From PMP191F sp047602185 (GTDB taxonomy: Bacteria > Bacteroidota > Bacteroidia > Chitinophagales > Chitinophagaceae), in the NCBI GenBank assembly GCA_047602185.1, contig JASGHY010000001.1, positions 1,736,001 through 1,800,000 of the forward strand: a stretch of 64,000 bases of DNA, written 5' to 3'. The notes below the pieces were generated by a model. The model worked only from the letters and a program-made list of their open reading frames with translations. It did not search any database and was not told the origin of the DNA. Each line of letters begins with the position of its first letter. Positions within the stretch are counted from its first letter, which is position 1. The position numbers and the translations under genes are program-made. Below, in pieces: positions 16,601 through 25,040 of this stretch.

Positions 16601-19363
16601 TGTAAGGTTCAAGGTAGTGGTGCTATCACAACCTGTCAGGGCAGACGGCATGGTGTACGTAGCTACAGCAGTTCCACCAGCAGGCACAGAAATACCATTC
16701 CAGCTATAGGGCAAGGCATCAGCACAAATAGTAATATTGGCTACACCAGTCTTCAGCGGGTTCACTGTAAGATTCAATGTAGTAGTGCTATCACAACCTG
16801 TCAGGGCAGATGGCATCGTGTAAGTGGCTACAGCAGTTCCACCGGCAGGCACAGAAATACCGTTCCAGCTATAAGGAAGGGCATCAGCACAGATCGTAAT
16901 ATTAGCGACACCGGTTTTAAGCGGGTTCACTGCAAGGTTCAATGTAGTAGTGCTATCACAACCTGTCAATGCGGATGGCATCGTATAAGTAGCCACAGCA
17001 GTTCCACCGGCTGCTATTGAAATACCATTCCAGGTATAAGGAAGCGCATCAGCACAAATGGTAATATTGGCTATGCCGGTTTTAAGCGGGTTTACTGTAA
17101 GATTCAATGTCGTAGTACTATCGCAGCCTGTCAAGACAGACGGCATCGTGTAAGTAGCAACGCCATTACCTCCGGCAGTAATAGTTTGCCCGTTCCACGT
17201 GTATGGTAATTGGTTAATGCAAATAGCAATATCAGCGATACCTGTCTTCAATGGGTTTACTGTCAGGTTTAGCGTTGTAGTACTATCGCAACCCGTCAAT
17301 GCAGATGGCATCGTATAAGTCGCTATAGCATTGCCTCCGGCAGTAATGGTTTGCCCGTTCCAGGTATATGGAAGCTGGTTGACACAAATGGCAATATTCT
17401 GGTTAGCTGTTTTTGGAGGGTTAACAACAATCGTACGGGAACCATTAAAGGTTTGATTACATGCATCCGTTACAGAAACATAATAGGGATAAGAACCTGC
17501 ATTGTTAGAAAAGCTCAATGTAGTGTTGGTACTTATTACCGGTGTACCCGAAGGACTGTTGCTCCATTTATAAGTGTAAGGAGCTACCCCATATAAGCCT
17601 GCAATACTTAAGTCTATATTTTGTCCTTCACAGGTGGTTGGTGACACAATAGATATTGCGTTGGCCGCATCACTCAACTCCACAGTATGACATGTTAATG
17701 TAACTGTCCATGGATTATAAGCCCCGATACAGGAACCATCACACCCTGCAGGCCCCGCGCATCTCCTGAATAATTTCACCCCAAATGTTATCGTTTGACT
17801 AAGACAAGAGGGTGCTGGCAGGCAACTCTGGACTGTACCCATAATTGAAAAATTACCGGTACCGCAGGCCCCGGTCGAAGCATAATTACAAATCCAAACC
17901 CGCCCCGATGCAGGGCTTATGCAACCGTTCAGATAGATCTGGAATGCACCATCACTCAATAAACAGGGGCTATTTGCCAGCATACTAAAGTCGCTGTTTA
18001 CATCAGTAATTGTTGTGGCAGCCGGCTGCACTACATCTAAAGTATAATTACAAGCCCCACTAAAAAGACAATTACTATTGTACATGGATGCCATGGCAGC
18101 TGCAGCTAATGAGTTGGTAGCTGAAACCAACGGGTCAATTACCAGTAAATGTTTTCCAATGTTATCATTGATCCATTTCCGGGGTACTACTACATTCATT
18201 CCATTGTTATATACCTCATACTCCATTGTTACCATCTGATCTTTAGTACCATCCTTTGGATAGGCATTTGCTCCGGCGATTTTTAAAGCATCCTGGCTAT
18301 TCAGAAAAACCGTTAACTCCCCTATTCCTTTCTTTTTACTGGCATCATTTGAAAACCGTATCCAGGTACCTGCTCCATTATTGAATACGTCCCTGAAATG
18401 CAACTCTTCAAAATCACCATACTGAATACTTCTTATAACAAAATTGGTTTTTATCGCCCCCCTCATCACACGTATTTCTGCATCAATACCTTTAAATATG
18501 TTGGTAACATACATACCATCCTCACCAATTGTATAATGGCTCCAGTCCGGGTTATCCAGTTTTACCAGTTGGCCCTTTTTCTTTGCCCACAATGTCCAGT
18601 TATTGAATGAAATTTTACCAAAAGGGGTTGTAATGCCAATATTTTTGCCAGGTACATCAAAACTTACCTGGGCTGCAGTAACTCCTGAAACATATTTACC
18701 ATTTCCGGCTTCGCTTAACTTTTGATCGATGGCAAGCCACCTGCCATCTTTAAAGATATTCAGGCTTCCCCATGATTTTATTATGAAAACCTTGCCCGAA
18801 TCTTCAGTACTTCTGAAATAGCGTTCGTTTGCCTTCCTTTTCGACAGAACTTCTACACAATTAGCGCCGGGAGCACCATAAGGTAAGTAGCCAAATTCAG
18901 GATGATTGTAATCTTCCGGGTTATTGTATTTTCTCCACTGCTTCAGATCGCCTTGCTGCTTTTGGGGAAAAGAATTGTAGTTAAATGTCATATTCGCCAT
19001 TCCATCACTTACCCCAATATTATTTTGCTCTACAGGCTTTACAACCGGCATAAGAAGACCGGATGAATCCTGGGCACAGGTAATTAAAGAAAACAGCAAC
19101 AGTATCATTACTGCTCCCCACTGGCGAACAGTTCTGTAATTGTGCTTCCATGAAAATGAACGAAAATATTGCGGAGAAAAAATATATGACAGTACGAATG
19201 CAGCTAGAACATACAGGAATTGGCAGTACTTTCCTGAAAGAACAGGTAAAATTTTTCTCATAAACGGGCAGAAACCGGGATTTGGTTCAGGATATAGGTT
19301 TTTACACTTGGCTTTTTCGCTTATGCTAAACGGGAAAATTGTGCTTAAAGTATTTCTTATCAA
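13691..19363 (-). CDS. Giant repetitive surface protein with type IX secretion (CHU_C) sorting domain
   Basis: 1,890 codons. The hydrophobic MILLLFSLITCAQDSS at about residues 90-105 is the likely signal peptide, so the true start may be Met35 (19261) or later; residues 1-90 hold an extra hydrophobic stretch. The N-terminal ectodomain (about 110-650) is unrecognised. Thirteen 55-residue repeats follow, each with two Cys (ICADALPYSWNG... and LTGCDSTTTLNL). Then come an Ig-like domain, a Big-like stretch (YSSSNPAVASIDATGQVTI), an MBG-type domain (RPYGEPNPVLTKNYSGFVNG), another Ig-like domain, and a C-terminal NAFSPNGDGKNDCFGI...GTYVYSIKAV sorting domain. Export by the type IX system and an adhesive or gliding-related surface role are inferred. 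Confidence 0.92.
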   Translation of the reverse strand: MIRNTLSTIFPFSISEKAKCKNLYPEPNPGFCPFMRKILPVLSGKYCQFLYVLAAFVLSYIFSPQYFRSFSWKHNYRTVRQWGAVMILLLFSLITCAQDSSGLLMPVVKPVEQNNIGVSDGMANMTFNYNSFPQKQQGDLKQWRKYNNPEDYNHPEFGYLPYGAPGANCVEVLSKRKANERYFRSTEDSGKVFIIKSWGSLNIFKDGRWLAIDQKLSEAGNGKYVSGVTAAQVSFDVPGKNIGITTPFGKISFNNWTLWAKKKGQLVKLDNPDWSHYTIGEDGMYVTNIFKGIDAEIRVMRGAIKTNFVIRSIQYGDFEELHFRDVFNNGAGTWIRFSNDASKKKGIGELTVFLNSQDALKIAGANAYPKDGTKDQMVTMEYEVYNNGMNVVVPRKWINDNIGKHLLVIDPLVSATNSLAAAAMASMYNSNCLFSGACNYTLDVVQPAATTITDVNSDFSMLANSPCLLSDGAFQIYLNGCISPASGRVWICNYASTGACGTGNFSIMGTVQSCLPAPSCLSQTITFGVKLFRRCAGPAGCDGSCIGAYNPWTVTLTCHTVELSDAANAISIVSPTTCEGQNIDLSIAGLYGVAPYTYKWSNSPSGTPVISTNTTLSFSNNAGSYPYYVSVTDACNQTFNGSRTIVVNPPKTANQNIAICVNQLPYTWNGQTITAGGNAIATYTMPSALTGCDSTTTLNLTVNPLKTGIADIAICINQLPYTWNGQTITAGGNGVATYTMPSVLTGCDSTTTLNLTVNPLKTGIANITICADALPYTWNGISIAAGGTAVATYTMPSALTGCDSTTTLNLAVNPLKTGVANITICADALPYSWNGISVPAGGTAVATYTMPSALTGCDSTTTLNLTVNPLKTGVANITICADALPYSWNGISVPAGGTAVATYTMPSALTGCDSTTTLNLTVNPLKTGVANITICADALPYSWNGISVPAGGTGVATYTMPSALTGCDSTTTLNLTVNPLKTGVANITICADALPYSWNGISVPAGGTAVATYTMPSALTGCDSTTTLNLTVNPLKTGVANITICADALPYSWNGISIAAGGTAVATYTMPSALTGCDSTTTLNLTVNPLKTGVANITICADALPYSWNGISIAAGGTAVATYTMPSALTGCDSTTTLNLTVNPLKTGVANITICADALPYSWNGISVPAGGTAVATYTMPSALTGCDSTTTLNLTVNPLKTGVANITICADALPYSWNGISVPAGGTAVATYAMPSALTGCDSTTTLNLIVNPLKTGVANIIICADALPYSWNGISVPAGGTAVATYTMPSALTGCDSTTTLNLTVNPLKTGVANITICADALPYSWNGISVPAGGTAVATYTMPSALTGCDSTTTLNLTVNALPVIGSQPTDATILIGENTSFAITATGTGISYQWQVNTGAGFVNVTDGGVYSNATTATLNITNAPLSMNGYRYRCVVTGVCAPVATSNDVLLTVNKHPQTISFQSFTPGSTITKTYGDAAFSAAASASSGLTIAYSSSNPAVASIDATGQVTIKGAGSTMIAVTQAGDAMYLTAPPVTLFIQINKKDLQIIADNKTRPYGEPNPVLTKNYSGFVNGENQSVITEPVLATSVVLTTMPGTYPITLTGGAAANYNLLLTNGSFVVTGAIVYIDEQPKNQDACEGGMAGFTLAASAASPIVTLAYQWQDSNNGSNWQNIAGATGNTYITAAANSRYVRCLVLAPGTTAPTQAAFFTVNPLPGVQASKSNDLDCNLGSATLKATGAVSYTWSPLMGLNNAGIASPVASPTESTMYTVTGTDAKGCINTDSVKIEITTVKNGENVMPNAFSPNGDGKNDCFGIKYWGVIQKLDFSIFNRYGQLIFHSTTSGACWDGRFRGVDQPIGTYVYSIKAVTQCGVIDRKGTVTLVR
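15272..17416 (-). repeat. Thirteen tandem 165-bp coding repeats
   Basis: The span is exactly 13 x 165 bp, in frame. The unit translates to LKTGVANITICADALPYSWN followed by GISVPAGGTAVATYTMPSAL and TGCDSTTTLNLTVNP. The first two units in protein order (nearest 17416) are divergent (QLPYTWNGQTITAGG). Units 4-13 are almost identical, with alternating SVPAGG and SIAAGG variants. Such identity points to recent expansion or gene conversion, and copy number may vary between strains. Confidence 0.95.
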
Positions 19364-19384
19364 AGAGAAATACGGGTATTTAAA

Positions 19385-19419
19385 ATAAAAAAGCGCAGGA
19401 GAATTTCCTGCGCTTTTTT
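19385..19419. terminator. Terminator after osmC
   Basis: GCGCAGGA pairs with TCCTGCGC around GAATT, bordered by an A-run on the left and a T-run on the right, so it works on either strand. It lies 18 bases after the osmC stop and just upstream of the giant surface gene. Confidence 0.85.
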
Positions 19420-19436
19420 AGTCTATATGTTATTAC

Positions 19437-19847
19437 TTATAACAACGTTGCATCCGAACTGATCTTTGCATTCAGCACTTTGCTTACGGGGCAATTGGCT
19501 TCTGCATCAGCTACTGCATCTTTAAACTGCTCCGGAGTAATGCCGGGTATTTTTGCATTTACCACCAGGTGCGATTCAGTAATAGTACCATTATCGAGTG
19601 TTACGGTAGAAGTAGTTTCAATGCTTTCGGGGGTAAAACCGCTACCGCCTAATACAAAGGCCAGTTTCATAGTAAAGCAACCGGCATGTGCAGCAGCGAT
19701 CAGCTCTTCGGGATTAGTGCCTACACCTTCTTCAAAACGTGATTTGTAAGAATATTGGGTTTTATTAAGGGTTGTGCTTTGCGTAGTAAGGGTTCCATTG
19801 CCATCTTTTCCAGATCCGTTCCAAACTGCGGTTGCATTACGTTTCAT
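19437..19847 (-). CDS. osmC: OsmC family peroxiredoxin
   Basis: 136 residues, full length. OsmC proteins reduce organic hydroperoxides with two cysteines in the cytosol. Cys57 in AAAHAGCFTM and Cys119 in AEANCPVSKV are the reactive pair, and the N-terminal RNATAVWNGSGKDGNGTL matches OsmC rather than Ohr. It is divergent from csaA with only 37 bases between starts, so the promoter must overlap the neighbour's 5' region. It ends in a strong hairpin terminator. Confidence 0.93.
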   Translation of the reverse strand: MKRNATAVWNGSGKDGNGTLTTQSTTLNKTQYSYKSRFEEGVGTNPEELIAAAHAGCFTMKLAFVLGGSGFTPESIETTSTVTLDNGTITESHLVVNAKIPGITPEQFKDAVADAEANCPVSKVLNAKISSDATLL

Positions 19848-19884
19848 AATTTATCTAATTTAGATGTTGAAAAAATATAATTGG

Positions 19885-20220
19885 ATGTCAACTATAACAT
19901 GGGATGATTTCGAAAAAATTGATATCAGGGTCGGAACGATTGTGAAAGTTAGCGATTTTCCAAAAGCGAAAAAGCCGGCCTATCAAATTTCCATCGATTT
20001 CGGTGATTTAGGCATCAAACAGTCTTCAGCACAGGTCACTGCATTATACACACAGGATGAATTGATTGGCAAACAGGTGGTCGCCGTTGTCAATTTTCCA
20101 CCCAAGCAGATTGCAAATTTTTTCAGCGAGTGCCTCATATTGGGCGTATACACTGACAAAAAAGAAGTAGTTTTACTGAGTCCCGGTAAACCCGTCAACA
20201 ACGGCTGGAAAATAGGTTAA
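19885..20220 (+). CDS. csaA: CsaA-type tRNA-binding domain protein
   Basis: 111 residues from MSTITWDDFEKIDIRVGTI, the usual CsaA start; an in-frame ATG 7 codons earlier adds MLKKYNW and is less likely. The protein is a single OB fold with the tRNA-binding pattern FEKIDIRVGTIVKV (about 9-22), KPAYQISIDFGDLGIKQSSA and a LSPGKPVNNGWKIG end. Family members bind tRNA and show export chaperone activity in Bacillus. Cytosolic. An ogt-like gene follows after 61 bases on the same strand. Confidence 0.9.
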   Translation: MSTITWDDFEKIDIRVGTIVKVSDFPKAKKPAYQISIDFGDLGIKQSSAQVTALYTQDELIGKQVVAVVNFPPKQIANFFSECLILGVYTDKKEVVLLSPGKPVNNGWKIG

Positions 20221-20281
20221 CCCACCCGGCATGCTGCAGGTTCATTTTTAACGGGCACTTCACCGTTATAAACGTTTTATC

Positions 20282-20860
20282 ATGACGGACAACTCCTTTG
20301 CTCCCTTCGACGTTGCCATCCCAGCCATTGTTCCGCTGGCAGAGCAACCCATACCACCCGTTGATAATTTTGTTACCTATTGTCAATCACCTGTCGGACT
20401 GCTCCGTATATCGGGCACCGCCGATCATGTGCATGAAGTTCATTTTGTTGACAACAGCGAAGCAGCTTCCACGCCCGCTGCTACACCGGCACTACCCGTG
20501 GTAGCCAAACTGGCCTTGCAACAAGTGCAGGAATTCATTGATGGCAGCAGACGCATCTTCGATTTTCCTATCCGGCAACAGGGTACACCCTTTCAACAGA
20601 TCGTATGGCAGGAGCTGGTAAAGATCCCTTTTGGTAAAACCATCAGTTATCTTGAACTGTCCCGCAGGCTGGGCGATCCCAAAGTGATACGCGCGGCAGC
20701 CTCAGCTAATGGCAAAAATCAACTGGCTATCGTGGTGCCCTGTCATCGTGTAATTGGCTCCAACAACGACCTGATCGGTTATGCCGGCGGTCTCTGGCGA
20801 AAAAAATGGCTGCTCGATCACGAGAATAAGATCGCGAACGGGGTGCAGACGTTGTTTTAA
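20282..20860 (+). CDS. ogt: Methylated-DNA--protein-cysteine methyltransferase
   Basis: 192 residues. This repair enzyme takes the alkyl group from O6-alkylguanine onto its own cysteine. The active site is Cys154 in IVVPCHRVIG. The DNA-binding helix region ISYLELSRRLGDPKVIRAAASANGKN (about 121-146), with its Arg finger, is intact, and the YAGGLWRKKWLL end is typical. The N-terminal Ada-like domain (about 30-95) is present, with a Pro/Ala-rich stretch near 60-72. Cytosolic. The stop is followed at once by 'tgtgctgatgaaggctgaac', the standard opening of a repeat patch. Confidence 0.94.
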   Translation: MTDNSFAPFDVAIPAIVPLAEQPIPPVDNFVTYCQSPVGLLRISGTADHVHEVHFVDNSEAASTPAATPALPVVAKLALQQVQEFIDGSRRIFDFPIRQQGTPFQQIVWQELVKIPFGKTISYLELSRRLGDPKVIRAAASANGKNQLAIVVPCHRVIGSNNDLIGYAGGLWRKKWLLDHENKIANGVQTLF

Positions 20861-21145
20861 TGTGCTGATGAAGGCTGAACGCTTAACGCGAAAGCCGGTT
20901 ATAAGTTTTAAGTTATAGGTTGTAGGTTGAATACAACTAAACGCAGAACGTGAATACGGGGAGAATATGCGGATGAAGTCCGGAAGAAAAGCAAGTTGGC
21001 AGTTGGCAATTTGCAGTAAAGAAACACCGAAGTCTGATGTCTGAAGTACGAAATCTGAAAATACAGCGACAAACTCACGACTGACGACTCACGTCTCACG
21101 ACTTCACTATTCACCATTGACTATTCACTTGCTTCAGGCACTTAC
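20861..21145. repeat. Intergenic mosaic of word-like repeats
   Basis: The patch reads 'aaggctgaacgcttaacgcg', 'gttataagttttaagttata' (about 20900), 'gaatacaactaaacgcagaa', 'gtgcagatg'-like words, 'aagttggcagttggcaattt' and then the inverted 'ctcacgactgacgactcacg' and 'attcaccattgactattcac' modules. It starts at the ogt stop and ends about 15 bases before the macrodomain gene. Confidence 0.78.
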
Positions 21146-21160
21146 AATTCACAACTCTTA

Positions 21161-21685
21161 ATGCAAACCGAGATCACGCTGGAAAAAGGCGATATTACCC
21201 GCATACATGCTGACGCAATTGTAAACGCAGCCAATAGCTCTTTGCTGGGCGGAGGCGGCGTAGACGGTGCTATCCACCGTGCAGGGGGTGCTGCAATACT
21301 GGAAGAATGCAGGGCTATCCGCGCCCGCCAGGGAGGCTGCGATACCGGCGAAGCTGTTATTACCACAGCAGGCAACCTCCCCGCCAGGTTTGTTATCCAT
21401 ACCGTTGGCCCTGTATGGCAGGGCGGTAATAAAAATGAACCACAGCTACTGGAAAATTGTTATCGTAATTCACTGGCCCTGGCTGTGGAAAATGGAGTTA
21501 CCAGTATCGCATTTCCGGGTATCAGTACCGGCATTTACAGGTTTCCGAAAACAGAGGCTGCAGCTATTGCTGTAAATACTGTCCGTACATTTACCAGCAA
21601 GCCTTCTGTTCTGCAAAAAGTGATCTTTGTTTGCTTTGACGATGAAAGTTACCATCTTTACCAAACACTGCTTACTATACCATAA
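21161..21685 (+). CDS. Macrodomain protein, probable O-acetyl-ADP-ribose deacetylase
   Basis: 174 residues, a complete single macrodomain of the YmdB/MacroD type. ADAIVNAANSSLLGGGGVDGAIHRAGG (about 17-43) holds the Asn/Asp residues and glycine loop that bind ADP-ribose, and FPGISTGIYRFP (about 119-130) is the second loop. Members remove acetyl-ADP-ribose esters or mono-ADP-ribose from proteins. Cytosolic. The gene follows a repeat patch and precedes a quinone reductase gene by 59 bases; no partner ADP-ribosyltransferase is adjacent. Confidence 0.93.
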   Translation: MQTEITLEKGDITRIHADAIVNAANSSLLGGGGVDGAIHRAGGAAILEECRAIRARQGGCDTGEAVITTAGNLPARFVIHTVGPVWQGGNKNEPQLLENCYRNSLALAVENGVTSIAFPGISTGIYRFPKTEAAAIAVNTVRTFTSKPSVLQKVIFVCFDDESYHLYQTLLTIP

Positions 21686-21744
21686 ATCAATGGCTGCGTT
21701 GGCATAACTGTTGATGATTTAATGTAAAAATTTAATTACCGGCT

Positions 21745-22746
21745 ATGACCTTTAAAGCACTCTGGATTACAGAAACACCTGAAGGGAAGATTGAACGCAC
21801 CATTATCGACCGTGAACTCGATGACCTTCCACAAGGCGAAGTGGTGATACGCGTTTTGTACTCAGCCCTTAATTATAAAGATGCCTTGTCTGCCACCGGC
21901 AACAAGGGGATTACACGAAAATATCCGCACACACCCGGCATTGATGCCGCAGGCATTGTAGAACTCAGCAGAAATGAGGCATTTGTATGTGGCGACCCGG
22001 TGCTGGTAACCGGTTACGACCTCGGCATGAATACAGCCGGGGGCTTTGGCGAATACATCCGCATACCAGCCGCCTGGATAGTAAAAAAGCCTGAACAATA
22101 TTCACTGCGCGAATGCATGATCATTGGTACAGCAGGCTTTACAGCAGCCTCTGCATTGTTTAAAATGGAATTACTGGGCATTACGCCCGGTGATGGTCCC
22201 ATAGTGGTAACAGGGGCTTCGGGTGGTGTAGGTAGCATGGCCGTTGCTCTATTATCACAGGCCGGTTACGAGGTAATTGCTGTAAGCGGCAAAGCCAACG
22301 CTGTTGAATACCTGCAATTTTTAGGTGCATCGCGTATTGAACCAAGATCGTTTGCTGATGACTATTCTGGCAAAAGCCTGCTGAAGCCTCAATGGGCAGG
22401 TGCTATTGATACAGTAGGCGGCAATACCCTGCTTACTTTGTTGAAGGGTTGCAAAACTGAAGGCGCTGTTGTCAGTACAGGATTGGTAGGCTCACCCAAA
22501 CTTGACGCCACGGTTTATCCTTTTATTCTGAATGGTGTAAGTTTGCTGGGTGTAGGTTCCGCAGAAACACCCATGAGCACCAGGCTTGCTGTATGGGATA
22601 AACTGGCTGAACCCTGGAATATTAAAGAAAAGCTGAATGCGATAGCCCGGGAGGTAACGCTGGAAGAACTCAACGCTACCTGGATAGATGCCATCCTGGA
22701 AGGCAAAACGATGGGTCGCATATTGGTAAAAATGTGTGATAAATAA
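21745..22746 (+). CDS. YhdH/YhfP family quinone oxidoreductase (acryloyl-CoA reductase AcuI type)
   Basis: 333 residues, a zinc-free medium-chain reductase. The N-terminal GroES-like part has SALNYKDALSATGNKGI and PHTPGIDAAGIV. The Rossmann part has GPIVVTGASGGVGSMAV (about 151-167) for NADPH. The C-terminal AIDTVGGNTL and VGLVGSPKLDATVYPFILNGVSL are typical of YhdH/AcuI, which reduce quinones or acryloyl-CoA. Cytosolic. Its stop overlaps the start of the next gene (TAATG), so it is cotranscribed with the ferredoxin reductase. Confidence 0.92.
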   Translation: MTFKALWITETPEGKIERTIIDRELDDLPQGEVVIRVLYSALNYKDALSATGNKGITRKYPHTPGIDAAGIVELSRNEAFVCGDPVLVTGYDLGMNTAGGFGEYIRIPAAWIVKKPEQYSLRECMIIGTAGFTAASALFKMELLGITPGDGPIVVTGASGGVGSMAVALLSQAGYEVIAVSGKANAVEYLQFLGASRIEPRSFADDYSGKSLLKPQWAGAIDTVGGNTLLTLLKGCKTEGAVVSTGLVGSPKLDATVYPFILNGVSLLGVGSAETPMSTRLAVWDKLAEPWNIKEKLNAIAREVTLEELNATWIDAILEGKTMGRILVKMCDK

Positions 22747-23822
22747 TGGCAGCAAACCTGTTGTGGAAAGTAACAGCAATCAATCGCGAAACACCCGATA
22801 CCAATACCTACCTGCTGGAAGAAGTAAACGGCACTGTTGTCAGCTATGAAGCAGGCCAGTTCCTTACCTTGCTGATCCGGCACAATGAACATGAGGTCCG
22901 GCGCTCCTACTCTATCTGTTCTACCCCCGGTATTGACAAACAGGTAGCCATTACCATTAAACGTAAAGAAAATGGCGAGATCTCGCGTTACCTGTTACAA
23001 ACCTTACAGGTTGGCAGCACTTTCAACAGTCTTCCTCCATCCGGTTTATTTACCATCCAAACACATGCAGCAGAAGATCGTCCTGTAATACTAGCCGCCG
23101 CGGGCAGCGGCATTGTTCCTGTATTTGCCCTGCTGAAAAAAGTATTGCAATACCAGCCGGAAAGTCCCGTATTACTTATTTACCAGAACAGGGACGAGCA
23201 CAATATGATCTACCGGAAAGAACTGTTGTCATTGCAGCAACAGTATGCCGATCGTCTTAAAATGGTTTTATTGTTCAGCAATCCACCCGATCATGAACAA
23301 CCTGCACAAAGGCTTAACAACTGGCTATTTGAAAAACTGTTGAACGATTATAAATTCGGGCATTTCCGTTCACCTGAACATATAGTATATACTCCAGCAA
23401 CTGCCAACAGCATTTTGTACACCTGTGGTCCGGGTCCCTTCATGCGTATGGTACAGTTCACGGCCCGTTTTGCAGGTTTTGCGGAAACCCAGCTACGGAA
23501 AGAGAACTTCACCATTGAAACCGTTCCTCCACCGGCATTTGTTATTGACCCGGCACCAAGAGAAGTGATTTTACAATTTGCCGGTCATCATTACCAGTTT
23601 ACTGTCAGCTATCCCAATACTATTTTACAGGCCGCCCTTAACAATCACATTCCATTACCTTATAGCTGCCGGGGCGGACGCTGCGGCACCTGTGTAGCCC
23701 GCTGTACCGATGGCTCAGTAAAGATGAGCATCAATGATGTACTGACAGAAAAAGATATGCAGCAGGGACTTATCCTCACCTGTGTGGGATTTGCAGAAAG
23801 CAATGTAAAGCTGGAAGCGTGA
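22746..23822 (+). CDS. Ferredoxin--NADP reductase-type flavoprotein with C-terminal 2Fe-2S domain (PaaE-like)
   Basis: 358 residues with three parts: an FAD-binding barrel (about 1-105, RRSYSICSTPG motif), an NAD(P)-binding domain (about 108-245, VILAAAGSGIVPVFALLK and YTCGPGPFMRMV), and a plant-type 2Fe-2S ferredoxin domain (about 270-358) with Cys308, Cys313, Cys316 and Cys346 in the C-x4-C-x2-C-x29-C spacing. This is the layout of PaaE/HmpR-like reductases, which pass electrons from NAD(P)H to an oxygenase or other acceptor. No oxygenase gene is adjacent. Its start overlaps the quinone reductase stop. Confidence 0.92.
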   Translation: MAANLLWKVTAINRETPDTNTYLLEEVNGTVVSYEAGQFLTLLIRHNEHEVRRSYSICSTPGIDKQVAITIKRKENGEISRYLLQTLQVGSTFNSLPPSGLFTIQTHAAEDRPVILAAAGSGIVPVFALLKKVLQYQPESPVLLIYQNRDEHNMIYRKELLSLQQQYADRLKMVLLFSNPPDHEQPAQRLNNWLFEKLLNDYKFGHFRSPEHIVYTPATANSILYTCGPGPFMRMVQFTARFAGFAETQLRKENFTIETVPPPAFVIDPAPREVILQFAGHHYQFTVSYPNTILQAALNNHIPLPYSCRGGRCGTCVARCTDGSVKMSINDVLTEKDMQQGLILTCVGFAESNVKLEA

Positions 23823-24080
23823 AGTCGGCAGACGGCAATCGTGAGCGAATGTCCGTGAAACGTGAAAAGCCAAACGTGAAACGGGCGTTACCGGTTACCA
23901 GATACCAGTTTCCGGATACAGGTTACCAGATGCAAGTTACAGGTAACTGCAAATTGCCAACTGCCAACTTACTTCCGGACTTCCGGACTTTTTTCAGACT
24001 TTCTTAACCTGGAAATTCAGTAACTTTAGTAAGACACGTCAGAAGGCGGTAAGCGTTCAGCGTTTCGCATTAAGCGTCAG
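23823..24080. repeat. Intergenic mosaic of word-like repeats
   Basis: Begins 'agtcggcagacggcaatcg' right after the reductase stop. Then come 'gtgaaacgtgaaaagccaaa', the long module 'accggttaccagataccagt / ttccggatacaggttaccag / atgcaagttacaggtaactg' (about 23889-23950), the inverted 'caaattgccaactgccaact' and 'gcgttcagcgtttcgcatta'. Near-identical long modules occur at about 48245 and 62404. Confidence 0.8.
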
Positions 24081-24165
24081 AATCACCACACCAATGCCTG
24101 CAGGGCAATCATCACTTTTTGTTGCCAACTCTATTCCTGCTTATTCACGTAAAACAAACGACAAT

Positions 24166-24684
24166 ATGAAACAGGCTATTCGTATGGCATATACTGTAAC
24201 AATGTTACTAATGCTGGTAACAACAGCTTCTACCCTTTTTGCCCAGAACACCAAACAGGATAAAAAAGCAAAACAGGCAGCAACCATTACCAATATGGTC
24301 AAAGCTCAGAACTATGTATTTAAGGCACAGACAATGCTCCCCATGAGTGGTCGCACACGCCAGCTTACCAGCGAGTATGATGTGCGGATATCACAGGATA
24401 CCGTTATTGCATTCCTTCCTTATTTCGGACGAGCCTATAGCGGTATTGATCCCACCAGCAGCGGAGGCATCCAGTTTACTTCTACTAAGTTTACGTATGA
24501 TGTGAAAGATAAAAAAGACGGATGGGATATTGTTATCAAACCTTCTGACGCACGTGATGTACAACAGTTATCATTCAGCATTTTTACCAACGGCAATGCA
24601 TCACTCAATGTAACCAGTACCAATCGTCAGCCTATCTCATTTAACGGGTATGTAACGGAAGTGAAGGCGAAAAAGAAGAAGTAG
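24166..24684 (+). CDS. DUF4251 domain-containing secreted protein
   Basis: 172 residues from MKQAIRMAYTV, chosen because it puts the signal peptide (about 1-27, ending TLFAQ) at the N-terminus; an upstream ATG at 24094 would add 24 polar residues. After a Lys-rich linker, YVFKAQTMLPMSGRTRQL, FLPYFGRAYSG and GGIQFTSTKFTYDVKDKKDGWDI match DUF4251, a beta-rich Bacteroidota family of unknown function. The C-terminus ends in KAKKKK. Probably periplasmic. A TAACTTTA element lies near 24018, without a clear -33 box. Confidence 0.88.
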   Translation: MKQAIRMAYTVTMLLMLVTTASTLFAQNTKQDKKAKQAATITNMVKAQNYVFKAQTMLPMSGRTRQLTSEYDVRISQDTVIAFLPYFGRAYSGIDPTSSGGIQFTSTKFTYDVKDKKDGWDIVIKPSDARDVQQLSFSIFTNGNASLNVTSTNRQPISFNGYVTEVKAKKKK

Positions 24685-24689
24685 CGTAG

Positions 24690-25030
24690 TTAGCTGTTGG
24701 AAGGTTGAAAAGTTGGAAGGTTAGCAAGCAAGTACGAAATACGAAGTTAGAAGTACGGAAGATAAAATATCGAATGCAGAACTTTGAATATCGAATTTCG
24801 AAGAAAATACAAGGAGCAACTGCAAATTACCAATTGTCAACTTGTATTTCTCGCAGCTCGTAGCTTAAAGCTCGTGGCTTGTATTTCAGATTCACTATTG
24901 ACCATTCATTATTCACCTGCTTCACCCACTCACGATTGCCGTCTGCCGATTCACGACTCACGATCCTCAATCTCAAATCTCAGATCCACCGTCCTGTATC
25001 CAATCTTAAAATCAAGAAATCAGCAATCTT
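24690..25030. repeat. Word-like repeat patch between convergent genes
   Basis: Fills the 356-base gap between two convergent stops. Modules include 'gttggaaggttgaaaagttg', 'aagtacgaaatacgaagtta', 'gaatgcagaactttgaatat', inverted 'caattgtcaacttgtatttc', 'ctcgtagcttaaagctcgtg', 'cattcattattcacctgctt' and 'cacgattgccgtctgccgat'. The left half is the reverse complement of 13255-13400 with about 90% or better match by eye. Confidence 0.78.
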
Positions 25031-25040
25031 CAAATCCTCC

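Noticed and set aside
15272..17416. Regularly spaced repeats that could look like a CRISPR array
   Set aside because: The unit is 165 bp, with no short-repeat/unique-spacer structure, and it is an open reading frame throughout.
19054..19100. Lipoprotein signal in the giant surface protein (LITCAQ)
   Set aside because: Thr before the Cys is atypical for a lipobox; a normal signal peptidase I cut after CAQ fits better with type IX export.
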